This document shows, piece by piece, positions 20,352-27,756 of a stretch of DNA of 42,751 nucleotides; the first letter of the stretch is position 1, and each line of letters begins with the position of its first letter. The DNA lies in the NCBI GenBank assembly GCA_036500145.1, contig DASYCO010000028.1, positions 1 to 42,751 on the forward strand, written 5' to 3'. The position numbers and the translations under genes were made by a program. Under the pieces are notes generated by a model, which saw only the letters and a list, made by a program, of their open reading frames with translations, had not been told where the DNA came from and made no database searches. The DNA is from CAMAVH01 sp036500145. Its GTDB lineage: Bacteria > Pseudomonadota > Alphaproteobacteria > SMXQ01.

Positions 20352-20416
20352 CCGCAGGCCGCCCGGGCAAGGCCATGACGATCCGCGCCCCCTTCATGCT
20401 AGGCTTTCAGCCATGA
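20348..20416 (+). CDS. Mini-ORF linking lipoprotein and Rieske genes (tentative)
   Basis: A 22-codon frame starts with a GTG overlapping the lipoprotein stop (GTGA at 20348-20351) and ends with a TGA overlapping the Rieske start (ATGA at 20413-20416). An internal ATG at 20375 would give 13 residues (MTIRAPFMLGFQP). Ribosome-binding sequences are weak. It may only serve translational coupling, or be chance. Confidence 0.25.
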   Translation: MTAGRPGKAMTIRAPFMLGFQP

Positions 20417-21534
20417 CGACCCTTGAGACCATGCTCGACCCGCCGCCCCCGAAGGACGCCCAGGCCTACCAGGCGTCGGGCAGCGCCGATGCGCTCTTCC
20501 TGCGCAACCTCTGGTATTTCGCCATGCCGGCCCGCGAGCTGGCCAAGGGCAAGATGAAGGCCCTGTGGATGCTCGGCGAGCCCCTGCTGTTCGGCCGCAC
20601 CGACGCGGGCGAAGTCTTCGCCGTGCTCGACATCTGCCCGCATCGCGGCATCCCGCTGTCCTACGGCAGCTTCGACGGCCATGAGGTGGAGTGCTGCTAT
20701 CATGGCTGGCGCTTCGCGCCCGACGGGCGCTGCACGGCGATCCCTTCGCTGGTCGAAGGCCAGAGCGGCATCGCGCGCGACAAGATCCGCGTGCGCAGCT
20801 ACGTCTGCCGCGAAGCCCAGGGCATAATCTGGGTCTACATGGGCGACAAGCCGCGCGCGGCGATCGACGAAGCGAGCCTGCCGGCGCCGCCGCAGCTGCC
20901 CGAGGTCACGGCCGACCAGCTGCACATCGTCGATACGCTCGACTTCCCCTGCTACATGGACCATGCGGTGATCGGCCTGATCGACCCGGCCCACGGCCCC
21001 TACGTCCACAAATCCTGGTGGTGGCGGCCCGGCGCGTCGGCCCATGAGAAGGCCAAGCGCTTCGGGCCGAACGACCTCGGCTTCACCATGCTGCGCCACA
21101 AGCCGTCGAAGAATTCGCGCGCCTACAAGCTGCTCGGCGGCGCGCCGGAAACCGAGATCGCCTTCCGTCTGCCGGGCATCCGCATCGACCATACGAAAGC
21201 TGGCCGGCACACGCTGGTCAATTTCACGGCGGTGACGCCGGTGAGCGAGAACATGACGCGCGTCAGCAACCTGATCTACTGGACGACGCCCTGGCTGACG
21301 CCGCTCAAGCCGATCCTCAAGCACTTCGCCCACGCCTTCCTGCAGCAGGACCGCAACATCGTCATGATCCAGCAGGAAGGCCTGAAGCTGCGGCCGAGCC
21401 TGATGCTGATCGACGACGCCGACCGCCAGGCCAAGTGGTTCTACCGCCTGAAGCGCGAATGGCAGGCGAGCCAGGCGGAAGGCCGCGCCTTCGCCAATCC
21501 CATCAGCGAACGCACGCTGCGCTGGAAGAGCTGA
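20413..21534 (+). CDS. Rieske non-heme iron oxygenase, alpha-subunit type
   Basis: 373-residue oxygenase that would use electrons from a reductase to activate O2 on an aromatic or other ring substrate. The Rieske [2Fe-2S] ligands are C75-x-H77 (CPHRG) and C94-x2-H97 (CCYHGW). The mononuclear iron triad is visible as H194 and H199 in DPAHGPYVH and D313 in LQQDRNIVM. A tryptophan-rich segment (KSWWWRPGA) follows the facial His pair. No ferredoxin, reductase or beta-subunit gene is nearby, so the redox partner and substrate are unknown. The ATG at 20413 has only a weak upstream ribosome-binding site; translation may depend on coupling to the preceding frame. Confidence 0.92.
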   Translation: MTTLETMLDPPPPKDAQAYQASGSADALFLRNLWYFAMPARELAKGKMKALWMLGEPLLFGRTDAGEVFAVLDICPHRGIPLSYGSFDGHEVECCYHGWRFAPDGRCTAIPSLVEGQSGIARDKIRVRSYVCREAQGIIWVYMGDKPRAAIDEASLPAPPQLPEVTADQLHIVDTLDFPCYMDHAVIGLIDPAHGPYVHKSWWWRPGASAHEKAKRFGPNDLGFTMLRHKPSKNSRAYKLLGGAPETEIAFRLPGIRIDHTKAGRHTLVNFTAVTPVSENMTRVSNLIYWTTPWLTPLKPILKHFAHAFLQQDRNIVMIQQEGLKLRPSLMLIDDADRQAKWFYRLKREWQASQAEGRAFANPISERTLRWKS

Positions 21535-21551
21535 GCTCTCGACTGCGTCGA

Positions 21552-21572
21552 TGCCCGCACCGAGGGCGGGCG
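21552..21572. repeat. Small palindromic repeat unit
   Basis: Inverted repeat GCCCGC (21553-21558) / GCGGGC (21566-21571) around a 7-nt loop, followed by GTGACGATG. The right flank resembles that of the larger palindromic element 35 bp further on (GGGTGACGCGGGAATG), which suggests related interspersed repeats. Confidence 0.5.
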
Positions 21573-21604
21573 TGACGATGGGGATGGGCGGGCTCTCTCA
21601 ATAG

Positions 21605-21690
21605 CGTCGCCTGCGGGCTTGCCCCGAGGGTCCATTGATCCGCCACTTGAGCGCTTGCCCTAGCCCCTCGGGTCAAGCCCGAGGGTGACG
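21605..21690. repeat. 86-bp palindromic interspersed repeat (MITE/BIME-like)
   Basis: Two ~26-bp terminal inverted repeats, 21605-21630 and 21665-21690, flank a 34-bp centre. On the plus strand the left end reads CGTCGCCTGCGGGCTTG and the right end CAAGCCCGAGGGTGACG. The right arm is itself palindromic (CCTCGGG-TCAAG-CCCGAGG, spanning about 21667-21685). Very similar CCCGAGG-type repeats are common between genes in alphaproteobacterial genomes, as recalled. No target-site duplication was established. Confidence 0.7.
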
Positions 21691-21944
21691 CGGGAATGAG
21701 GGGGCGCGGCCGGAACGTGACGACTGAGCCCGACGGCTGAACGCGACGATGGAATGTGCGGCCGCACGGTTTGTTCGCCGCTCGGCCTCCTCCGCCGCGC
21801 CGCGATTTTTGCGCGGCTTGCGGTTTTTTGAACGACGGCCCGAATCCTCGCGCGTATAGTCGAAGAGTCGCGCGTTAGGACCACCAAAGATTCCGCCGCC
21901 CAGTTCAGCCAGTGGCTCCGTCGGCGAACGGAACGGATGAGCCC

Positions 21945-22859
21945 ATGGACATCTACCTGCCGATCGCCGAAATCTCGGAGAACGTCTTCGTTCTCCTTCT
22001 GCTCGGCGGCGGCGTGGGGTTCCTGTCCGGGCTGTTCGGCGTCGGCGGCGGCTTTCTGACCACGCCGCTCCTCATCTTCATCGGCATTCCGCCCGCCGTC
22101 GCCGTGGCGACCGGCGCGAACCAGACGCTCGCCGCCTCGGTCTCCGGCACCATCGCCCATTGGCGGCGCGGCAACGTCGACTTCAAGATGGGCGGCATCC
22201 TGGTGGCGGGCGGCCTCGTCGGCTCGGTCTTCGGCGTCTGGCTGTTCGCCCTGCTGCGCAAGCTGGGCCAGCTTGAGCTGGCGATCTCCGTCACCTACGT
22301 GCTGCTGCTCGGCAGCCTCGGGCCGCTGATGATCGTCGAGAGCTGGCGCGCCTGGCGCCGCCAGGGCAGGGCGGGGCTGGGGCTGCGCAAGCTGCACCAG
22401 CACAACTGGCTGCACGGCCTGCCGCTCAAGATGCGGTTTCCCAAATCGCGGCTCTATGTCAGCGCCCTACTGCCCTTCGGCCTGGGCTGCGTCGTCGGCA
22501 TCCTGTCGGCGATCATGGGCGTCGGCGGCGGCTTCATCATGGTGCCGGCGATGATCTATCTCATCGGCATGCCGACTCTCGTCGTTATCGGCACCTCGCT
22601 GTTTCAGATCATCTTCGTCACCGCCAACGTCACCTTCCTGCAGGCGACGCAGAACCAGACCGTCGACGTGCTGCTGGCGCTCATCCTGCTGGCGGGCGCC
22701 GTGATCGGCGCGGAGTTCGGCACGCGCTTCTCGTCGCGTCTGCGCGGCGAGCAGCTGCGCGCCCTGCTCGGCGCGATCATCCTCGCCGTCGGCGTGAAGA
22801 TCCTGGTCGACCTCTTCCTGCCGCCGCTCGACGTCTACAGCCTGGCCTTCGCGCCATGA
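21945..22859 (+). CDS. TSUP (TauE/SafE) family permease
   Basis: 304-residue integral membrane protein of the TauE/SafE (DUF81) family, which moves sulfite, sulfonates, sulfate or related anions. The characteristic internal duplication is visible: FGVGGGFLTTPLL near the N-terminus and MGVGGGFIMVPAM near residue 195, each in a hydrophobic hairpin. The ATG at 21945 is preferred to an in-frame GTG at 21912, giving the usual N-terminus just before the first span; GGATGAG lies upstream. Its stop overlaps the next gene by ATGA. Co-occurrence with TIGR02186 protein is a recurring alphaproteobacterial pairing, as recalled, and suggests a shared transport role of unknown substrate. Confidence 0.9.
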   Translation: MDIYLPIAEISENVFVLLLLGGGVGFLSGLFGVGGGFLTTPLLIFIGIPPAVAVATGANQTLAASVSGTIAHWRRGNVDFKMGGILVAGGLVGSVFGVWLFALLRKLGQLELAISVTYVLLLGSLGPLMIVESWRAWRRQGRAGLGLRKLHQHNWLHGLPLKMRFPKSRLYVSALLPFGLGCVVGILSAIMGVGGGFIMVPAMIYLIGMPTLVVIGTSLFQIIFVTANVTFLQATQNQTVDVLLALILLAGAVIGAEFGTRFSSRLRGEQLRALLGAIILAVGVKILVDLFLPPLDVYSLAFAP

Positions 22860-23632
22860 CGGCGCCCATGACGCGCGCTCTTCGCCATATGCTGATCGGC
22901 GTCGCGGCGCTGCTGGCGCTCGCGGCCCATGGCGCGCCGGCGCGCGCTCAGGCGCTGGTCGCCGACCTGTCGGACCATTTCATCGCCATCACCACGGGCT
23001 TCATCGGCACCGACGTGCTGCTGTTCGGCGCCATCGAGGGCGACGGCGACGTCATCGTCGTGCTGCGCGGGCCGAACGGCCGCGAGCTGGTGCGGCGCAA
23101 GAGCCGCTACGCCGGCGTCTGGCTGAACGACAAGGAGATGCCGTTCACGGGCGTGCCGACCTTCTACAGCGTGTCGTCGAACCGGCCGCTGAACGAGATC
23201 CTCTCGCCGGGCGCGCGGATGCGCCAGGAGATCGGCCTCGACACCCTGCGCTTCGCGCCGGAGAAGCCGGCCGACGGCGCCGACGCGGCCCTGGTCGAGA
23301 GCTTCCGCCAGGCCTTGATCCGCAACAAGCAGCGCGCCGACCTCTATGTGGAGGACCCCGGCAAGGTGGTGTTCCTCGGCGCGCGGCTGTTCCGCACCCG
23401 CGTCTATTTTCCCTCGACCTTGCCGACAGGCAGCTATACCGCCGACGTCTATCTCGTGCGCAGCGGCGCGGTGGTGAGCGCGCAGTCGACGCCGCTGATC
23501 GTCAGCAAGGTCGGTTTCGGCGCCGAGGTCTACGATTTCGCCTATGATTGGCCGATGGCCTATGGCGCCTTGGCCGTCATCCTCGCGCTGCTCGCCGGCT
23601 GGGCCGCGGCCCTCGTCTTCCGCCGCACCTAA
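22856..23632 (+). CDS. TIGR02186 family protein
   Basis: 258-residue envelope protein of unknown function. It has a signal peptide (core LIGVAALLALAAHGAPARAQA) and a periplasmic beta-rich body containing FIGTDVLLFGAIEGDGDVIVV. A single C-terminal membrane span (ALAVILALLAGWAAALVF) ends in a short basic tail. The family is found in alphaproteobacteria, usually beside a TSUP permease, as here with a 4-bp ATGA overlap. The topology suggests a periplasmic domain anchored next to the permease. The stop codon forms TAATG with the start of a short downstream frame. Confidence 0.85.
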   Translation: MTAPMTRALRHMLIGVAALLALAAHGAPARAQALVADLSDHFIAITTGFIGTDVLLFGAIEGDGDVIVVLRGPNGRELVRRKSRYAGVWLNDKEMPFTGVPTFYSVSSNRPLNEILSPGARMRQEIGLDTLRFAPEKPADGADAALVESFRQALIRNKQRADLYVEDPGKVVFLGARLFRTRVYFPSTLPTGSYTADVYLVRSGAVVSAQSTPLIVSKVGFGAEVYDFAYDWPMAYGALAVILALLAGWAAALVFRRT

Positions 23633-23673
23633 TGTCCTGGCAGCATCTTTCGATCCGACGGAGGCCCGCATGA
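23632..23673 (+). CDS. 13-codon mini-ORF after TIGR02186 gene (tentative)
   Basis: ATG at 23632 shares one base with the preceding TAA (TAATG) and encodes MSWQHLSIRRRPA. Its TGA overlaps the next mini-ORF start as ATGA. It has no independent ribosome-binding site, so translation would have to come from reinitiation. It contains the CGGAGG sequence that serves the following start. Confidence 0.25.
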   Translation: MSWQHLSIRRRPA

Positions 23674-23741
23674 CACGACAGCCAGACGCCCGCATCCAGC
23701 CTCGCCTGCGCGAGTCTCGCCTGCGAAGGAGCGCTGCATGA
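23670..23741 (+). CDS. 23-residue Arg-rich mini-ORF coupled to uspA-like gene (tentative)
   Basis: ATG at 23670 follows CGGAGG by 5 nt, a good ribosome-binding arrangement. It encodes a 23-residue basic peptide ending RLRESRLRRSAA, and its TGA overlaps the next start as ATGA (23738-23741). The AAGGAG used by the downstream gene lies within its last codons. It could be a coupling leader or a real small protein; no family is recognised. Confidence 0.4.
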   Translation: MTRQPDARIQPRLRESRLRRSAA

Positions 23742-24250
23742 ACGGGAGCGAACCGTCGAACGGCGCCGCGGCCACCGCCGCCGCCCTGGCCGAGCGCGTC
23801 TTCCTCGTCGTCGTCGACAAGAGCGAGGAGCACAAGGTGGCGCTGCGCTACGCGGCGCTGCGCGCCAAGCGCACCGGCGGGCGCGTCGCCCTGCTCTACG
23901 TCATCGAGCCGGCCGCCTTCCAGGCCTTCGGCGCGGTCGAGAACCTGATGCGCGAGGAGCAGCGCCAGGAGGCCGAATCGGTCATGCAGGGCCTGTCGTC
24001 CGAGGTGCAGGACATCTGCGGCCGCACGCCGGTCTTCCACATCCGCGAAGGCGACGTGCGCGACGAGCTGCTCGCCCTGATCGACGAGGACAAGGGCATC
24101 TCCGTGCTGGTCCTCGCCGCCGCCGCGCGCGGCAAGAACCCCGGCCCGCTCATCACGGCGCTGGCCGGCAAGATGTGGACGAAGCTCCACATCCCCATGA
24201 CCATCGTGCCCGGCGACCTCAGCCACCAAGAGATCGACCGCCTGGCCTGA
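23738..24250 (+). CDS. Universal stress protein (UspA family)
   Basis: 170-residue single-domain Usp protein. An N-terminal ~18-residue polar extension leads into RVFLVVVDKSEEHKVALRYA, the alpha/beta core start, then VALLYVIEP. The C-terminal half (VLVLAAAARGKNPGPLITALAG ... IPMTIVPG) corresponds to the nucleotide-binding loop region, but the classical G-x2-G-x9-G(S/T) spacing is not clean, so ATP binding is uncertain. AAGGAG lies 7 nt before the ATG. It is the last gene of a chain of overlapping frames from the TSUP permease. Confidence 0.88.
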   Translation: MNGSEPSNGAAATAAALAERVFLVVVDKSEEHKVALRYAALRAKRTGGRVALLYVIEPAAFQAFGAVENLMREEQRQEAESVMQGLSSEVQDICGRTPVFHIREGDVRDELLALIDEDKGISVLVLAAAARGKNPGPLITALAGKMWTKLHIPMTIVPGDLSHQEIDRLA

Positions 24251-24524
24251 GGTCCGCCCGCCTGTCCGGAGGCCTCTTCCCGAGGCCCGTTCGCTGCCGA
24301 GGGTCCGCCAAGGCGGAACTCGCGCCGCGCCGGACCGTTATTTTCCTGTGAGTAGAATTTGTCGTCACCCAAGGCCCCTTCGAATCGGGGCCCGAAAGTG
24401 ATGAAAAAATAGCCATAAGGTAAGCTGAGCTAACGGCCGGATTCCCAATTGTTACAGATTTTTTTCAATGGAATCCTCACCTTACGACCGAAATGCCCAG
24501 TCGATGAGCAAGGTCGTTTTCCCG

Positions 24525-24532
24525 TTAACCAT
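24525..24532 (+). promoter_or_regulatory. CtrA-type half-site TTAACCAT
   Basis: Exact match to the 8-mer half motif described for Caulobacter CtrA targets. It lies 53 bp upstream of a full TTAA-N7-TTAA site, and both precede the Nfu gene. Confidence 0.35.
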
Positions 24533-24585
24533 ATGAAAGTGTTAGGGAAAATTATCTTGATTAAGACAGTCCCGCCAACCATCTG

Positions 24586-24600
24586 TTAACGGCTTTTTAA
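24586..24600 (+). promoter_or_regulatory. CtrA-type full site TTAA-N7-TTAA
   Basis: TTAA at 24586-24589 and again at 24597-24600 with exactly 7 nt between. The site lies 50 bp before the Nfu start codon, a promoter-proximal position compatible with activation or repression by CtrA. Confidence 0.4.
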
Positions 24601-24650
24601 GACCTTGTTCCTGCCACCGGCTCCGCCGAGACCCTAAGGGCCCATTCCGC

Positions 24651-25199
24651 ATGTTCATCCAGACCGAGCAGACCCCCAACCCCGCGACCCTGAAGTTTCT
24701 TCCGGGCCGTGAGGTCATGGAGTCGGGCACGGCCGACTTCCCGTCGGCCGAGACCGCAGGGCGCTCGCCCCTGGCCACCGCGCTCTTCGCGGTGGACGGC
24801 GTGCGCGGGGTGTTCTTCGGCGGCGACTTCGTGACGGTGACCAAGGACGAGGCGCGCGACTGGCAGCTCCTGAAGCCGTCGATCCTCTCCGTCATCATGG
24901 AACATTTCACGGCCGAGCAGCCGCTGTTCAGCGGCGCCGCCGAGGCCAGCACCGATAGCTCGGGCGACGACGAGATCGTCACCCAGATCAAGGAACTGCT
25001 GGCGACCCGGGTCCGTCCCGCGGTGGCCCAGGACGGCGGCGACATCATCTTCCAGAGCTTCGAAGACGGCGTCGTCACTCTGCACCTCCAGGGGTCGTGC
25101 TCGGGCTGCCCGAGTTCGACGGCCACCCTGAAGGCGGGGATCGAGAACCTCCTCCGGCACTACATCCCCGAAGTTCGGGAGGTGAGGGCGGCCCAGTAG
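24651..25199 (+). CDS. Nfu/NifU-like Fe-S cluster carrier
   Basis: 182-residue Fe-S scaffold/carrier. The N-terminal Nfu_N domain (MFIQTEQTPNPATLKFLPGR, then VFFGGDFVTVTK) is joined by a short acidic linker (~100-108) to the C-terminal NifU domain. There the cluster-binding cysteines are C150 and C153 in GSCSGCPSS. This two-domain form is the mitochondrial/alphaproteobacterial NFU1-type, which delivers [4Fe-4S] clusters to enzymes such as lipoyl synthase and aconitase. AAGGG lies 10 nt upstream of the ATG. Upstream CtrA-like motifs hint at cell-cycle control. MiaB (33625-34998), an Fe-S enzyme, is a conceivable client. Confidence 0.93.
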   Translation: MFIQTEQTPNPATLKFLPGREVMESGTADFPSAETAGRSPLATALFAVDGVRGVFFGGDFVTVTKDEARDWQLLKPSILSVIMEHFTAEQPLFSGAAEASTDSSGDDEIVTQIKELLATRVRPAVAQDGGDIIFQSFEDGVVTLHLQGSCSGCPSSTATLKAGIENLLRHYIPEVREVRAAQ

Positions 25200-25306
25200 C
25201 ACGGGCCGTTCAGCCGCCGACGCGGCCCCATTCCTGGGACCGTCCGGCGTGCGCCTACCGCTGCCTACCGCGTAAGACATTGCAAAAACGGGGGAGGAGC
25301 GCGGCT

Positions 25307-26419
25307 ATGAAAGGAATTTATTTGTCCAGTTCGTTGATTCGTTCGTTGTCGTCAGTCGGCGCTCTCGCCGTGAAGCCTGCTTCCATTAGCGCCTATGGCC
25401 TGACGCTCTGCCTGCTCCTCGCATTCCTCACGCCGCCCGGCAGCCAGTCGGATGCCGCCCGCACGTCCGCGTCCGAGCGCATCGCCTACACGCTGAGCCT
25501 CGCCGCCGCCGCCGCCGCGCCCGACGACCGTGGCGCCGACTGGGACAAGTTCACCGCCGCCGGCAAGTTCAAGGGCCTCGACGTCGCCCGCGCGGTCGGC
25601 GCGCTCGGCAACAGCCAGCGCGTCGTCGCCGCCTTCGAGGAGATGGGCTACCGCCTCGACCTGCTGCGCGAAGGCTACGGCACCGTGCCGCGCGTCTACC
25701 TGCGCGCCCTGCCGTCGGACCTCGCCGACGTCGATTCGAGCGACCTGCGCAAGGCGCTGTTCATCAAGTCCGTGCTGCCGCCGATCCTGCGCGTCAACGA
25801 GGAGATCCTGGCGCGCCGCGCCGTGCTCGTCGGCTATTCGCAGCGCATCGACGCCGGCTTGCCGCTGAGCGACGCCGAAATCGCCGCCGTCGACGACATG
25901 TCCGCGCTCTATGACGTCAAGGCGGCGAACCGCGCCGCCGTGCTGCACGAGCTGCTGCGCCGCGTCGACATCGTGCCGCCGTCCCTGGCCCTGACCCAGG
26001 CGGCCCTCGAAAGCGGCTGGGGCACCTCGCGCTATGCGCAGGAGGGCAACGCCCTGTTCGGCCAGCGCGCCTTCAACGACACCGTGGAAAGCCTGGTGTC
26101 GCGCCACACCAAGCCGGCCGACGTGCAGCGCATGCGCAGCTTCGACAGCCTGCTGAGCGCCGTGCGCGCCTACGCGCACAACCTCAACTCCCATCCGGCC
26201 TATGCGGAATTCCGCGCCCAGCGCGCCGACATGCGCCGCAAGAGCAACGGCGGCACGCCCGACGGCGACGCGCTGGCGCGCACGCTGCTGCGCTATTCCG
26301 AGCGCGGCCTGAGCTACACGGCGGACCTGCGCCAGCTCATGCGCACCAACGGCATGCGCAAGTTCGACGAGGCGCACCTCGAGCCGGGCGGCAGCAACAC
26401 CCAGCTCGCCAGCCGCTAA
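25307..26419 (+). CDS. Bax-like N-acetylglucosaminidase domain protein
   Basis: 370-residue predicted cell-wall hydrolase. An N-terminal hydrophobic stretch (~residues 30-42, LTLCLLLAFL) may be a signal or anchor. The middle segment LRKALFIKSVLPPILRVNEEI and the catalytic region ALTQAALESGWGTSRYAQEG, with probable catalytic Glu 235, follow Bax/FlgJ-type glucosaminidases that cut the glycan strands of peptidoglycan. The ATG at 25307 is preceded by GGAGGAG at 7 nt. It converges on a polysaccharide deacetylase gene with only 12 bp between the stops. Confidence 0.88.
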   Translation: MKGIYLSSSLIRSLSSVGALAVKPASISAYGLTLCLLLAFLTPPGSQSDAARTSASERIAYTLSLAAAAAAPDDRGADWDKFTAAGKFKGLDVARAVGALGNSQRVVAAFEEMGYRLDLLREGYGTVPRVYLRALPSDLADVDSSDLRKALFIKSVLPPILRVNEEILARRAVLVGYSQRIDAGLPLSDAEIAAVDDMSALYDVKAANRAAVLHELLRRVDIVPPSLALTQAALESGWGTSRYAQEGNALFGQRAFNDTVESLVSRHTKPADVQRMRSFDSLLSAVRAYAHNLNSHPAYAEFRAQRADMRRKSNGGTPDGDALARTLLRYSERGLSYTADLRQLMRTNGMRKFDEAHLEPGGSNTQLASR

Positions 26420-26431
26420 GGCTTTCTTTCC

Positions 26432-27526
26432 TCAGTCCGGCGGATTGGCGCCGGACGGGTCGGGCACGACGAACTGCGTGCCGTACCAGCGCCAGCGGTC
26501 GTTGCCCGCCGGCAGCGTGCAGTTGAGGCGCGCGCGGCCCGGCGGGAAGGGCTTGGCGATGCGGGCCTCGATGCGCCGTTCCCCCAGCCGTTCGATCTGC
26601 AGGCTCTGGTCGGCGTAGTAGCAGCCGAGCTTGTCGATGTTGCGCAGGTCGGCCGTCATGGTGAAGCCGAAGGCCGGCGGGTTGTCGCCCATCAGGAACG
26701 GGTCGGCCGGCGTCACGTCGCCGACGGGCAGGGGCAGGGCCTGCGCCGCCAGGCGGAAGCGGCTCATGTCGCCGAAGCGCTCGTTCACGGAAAACCGCGG
26801 CAGATAGAAGAAGTCCTCGCCCGCGAAGGCGACGCCGGAATGCTGCCCGAAGGCGGCGGCGTAGCCCGCCTTGCGCACGGCTTCGCGCACGCGGCTGCTC
26901 ATCTCGCCGTAAGGATAGGCGAACAGCGCCGGCGGCGCGCCGATTTCGGCGGCGATGCGCGCGGCGGACTTCGTCAACTCCTCGGCGATGCGCGCGTCAT
27001 CCGCCGTCGGCATGTGCGGATGGCTCATGCTCTGGCTGCCGATGGTCACCAGGCCGGAGGCGACCATCTCGCGCAGCTGGTCCCAGGTCATGACGTCCGG
27101 CGAATTGCGGTCGAGGCTGTCGGTCGCGACGAAGACCGTGAAGGGCAGGTTCGCCGCGCGCAGGCGCGGCCAGGCGTTGACGTAGAACGAGGCGTAGGCG
27201 TCGTCGACCGAGAGGCCGACGGTCTTGTCGGCCAAGGTCTCGCCCGCCTGCAGCGCCGCGACGATGTCGGCGAGCGGCAGCACGTTGTAGCCGCCTTCGA
27301 GCAGCTCCTGGACCTGCGCGTCGAACTGGTCGAGCCGTAGATTGGTCGCGGGCGACTGCGCCTCGCCGAAGCGGTGGTATGTGAAGATCACGGCGTGCGA
27401 CGCGACGGCCTCGCCGTTCAGGCGGCTGTTCGACGATTGCGCCTGCGCGCAGGCCGCGCCGAACATCGTCATCGCGCCCGCGACGGCCAAGCCGCGCAGC
27501 GCGCGCGGCGACAAACCGAATGTCAT
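26432..27526 (-). CDS. Polysaccharide deacetylase (NodB-homology) family protein
   Basis: 364-residue exported protein. A signal peptide (~1-29, ending ACAQAQ) leads to a NodB domain starting HAVIFTYHRFG. Motif 1 is SVDDAY (106-111) instead of TFDDG, keeping both Asp residues. Motif 2 reads GSQSMSHPHM: the second His (H169) is present, but the position of the first metal-binding His appears to be Gln 165. Motif 3 FAYPYGEM is present. About 130 C-terminal residues form an extra domain. It would act on N-acetylated polysaccharide or peptidoglycan in the periplasm; the changed metal site makes activity uncertain. Confidence 0.88.
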   Translation of the reverse strand: MTFGLSPRALRGLAVAGAMTMFGAACAQAQSSNSRLNGEAVASHAVIFTYHRFGEAQSPATNLRLDQFDAQVQELLEGGYNVLPLADIVAALQAGETLADKTVGLSVDDAYASFYVNAWPRLRAANLPFTVFVATDSLDRNSPDVMTWDQLREMVASGLVTIGSQSMSHPHMPTADDARIAEELTKSAARIAAEIGAPPALFAYPYGEMSSRVREAVRKAGYAAAFGQHSGVAFAGEDFFYLPRFSVNERFGDMSRFRLAAQALPLPVGDVTPADPFLMGDNPPAFGFTMTADLRNIDKLGCYYADQSLQIERLGERRIEARIAKPFPPGRARLNCTLPAGNDRWRWYGTQFVVPDPSGANPPD

Positions 27527-27756
27527 GACGATCCTCTCCCCCCGACGGCGCGGCCCCCCTCCGCTGCGTCAACTGCCCGGTTTCGACCGGCTCATCCGCT
27601 CTCCCGCGCGTAACCGCGCGGATCGTTCGAAGGCCCAATTATGACGGCTTTTGCCGCAAGGTGATAGCCCGCGCGTCTTGCGCGCCGATCCGCTGCGATG
27701 CCTAATGCACGCAACCCCTCGCGCCGCATCGGCGCTTTCGCACAAGGACATGTTCC

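Larger units (their letters stand above)
21535..21944. other. Non-coding region with palindromic repeats and a terminator-like hairpin
   Basis: A 410-bp gap between the Rieske gene and the TSUP permease. It holds two palindromic repeat units (21552-21572 and 21605-21690, described separately). A hairpin at 21794-21817 (7-bp arms GCCGCGC/GCGCGGC) is followed by six T at 21824-21829, a likely terminator for rightward transcription. TATAGT at 21855-21860 could be a -10, but no properly spaced -35 is seen. No coding potential is recognised. Confidence 0.5.
24251..24650. promoter_or_regulatory. AT-richer control region upstream of the Nfu gene
   Basis: A 400-bp non-coding gap, clearly richer in A and T than its surroundings from about 24340 on. 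It holds a weak hairpin after the Usp gene (24271-24287) and a second stem-loop GGCCCC/GGGGCC (24373-24392) nested in a TCAC/GTGA pair. Two CtrA-like motifs follow (24525-24532 and 24586-24600). No well-spaced -35/-10 pair was established. Confidence 0.5.

Noticed and set aside
24373..24392. TTCGAATC between GGCCCC and GGGGCC, like a tRNA T-arm
   Set aside because: The T-stem closing G-C pair is out of register, and no acceptor, D-arm or anticodon arm can be drawn around it. Treated as a simple hairpin.
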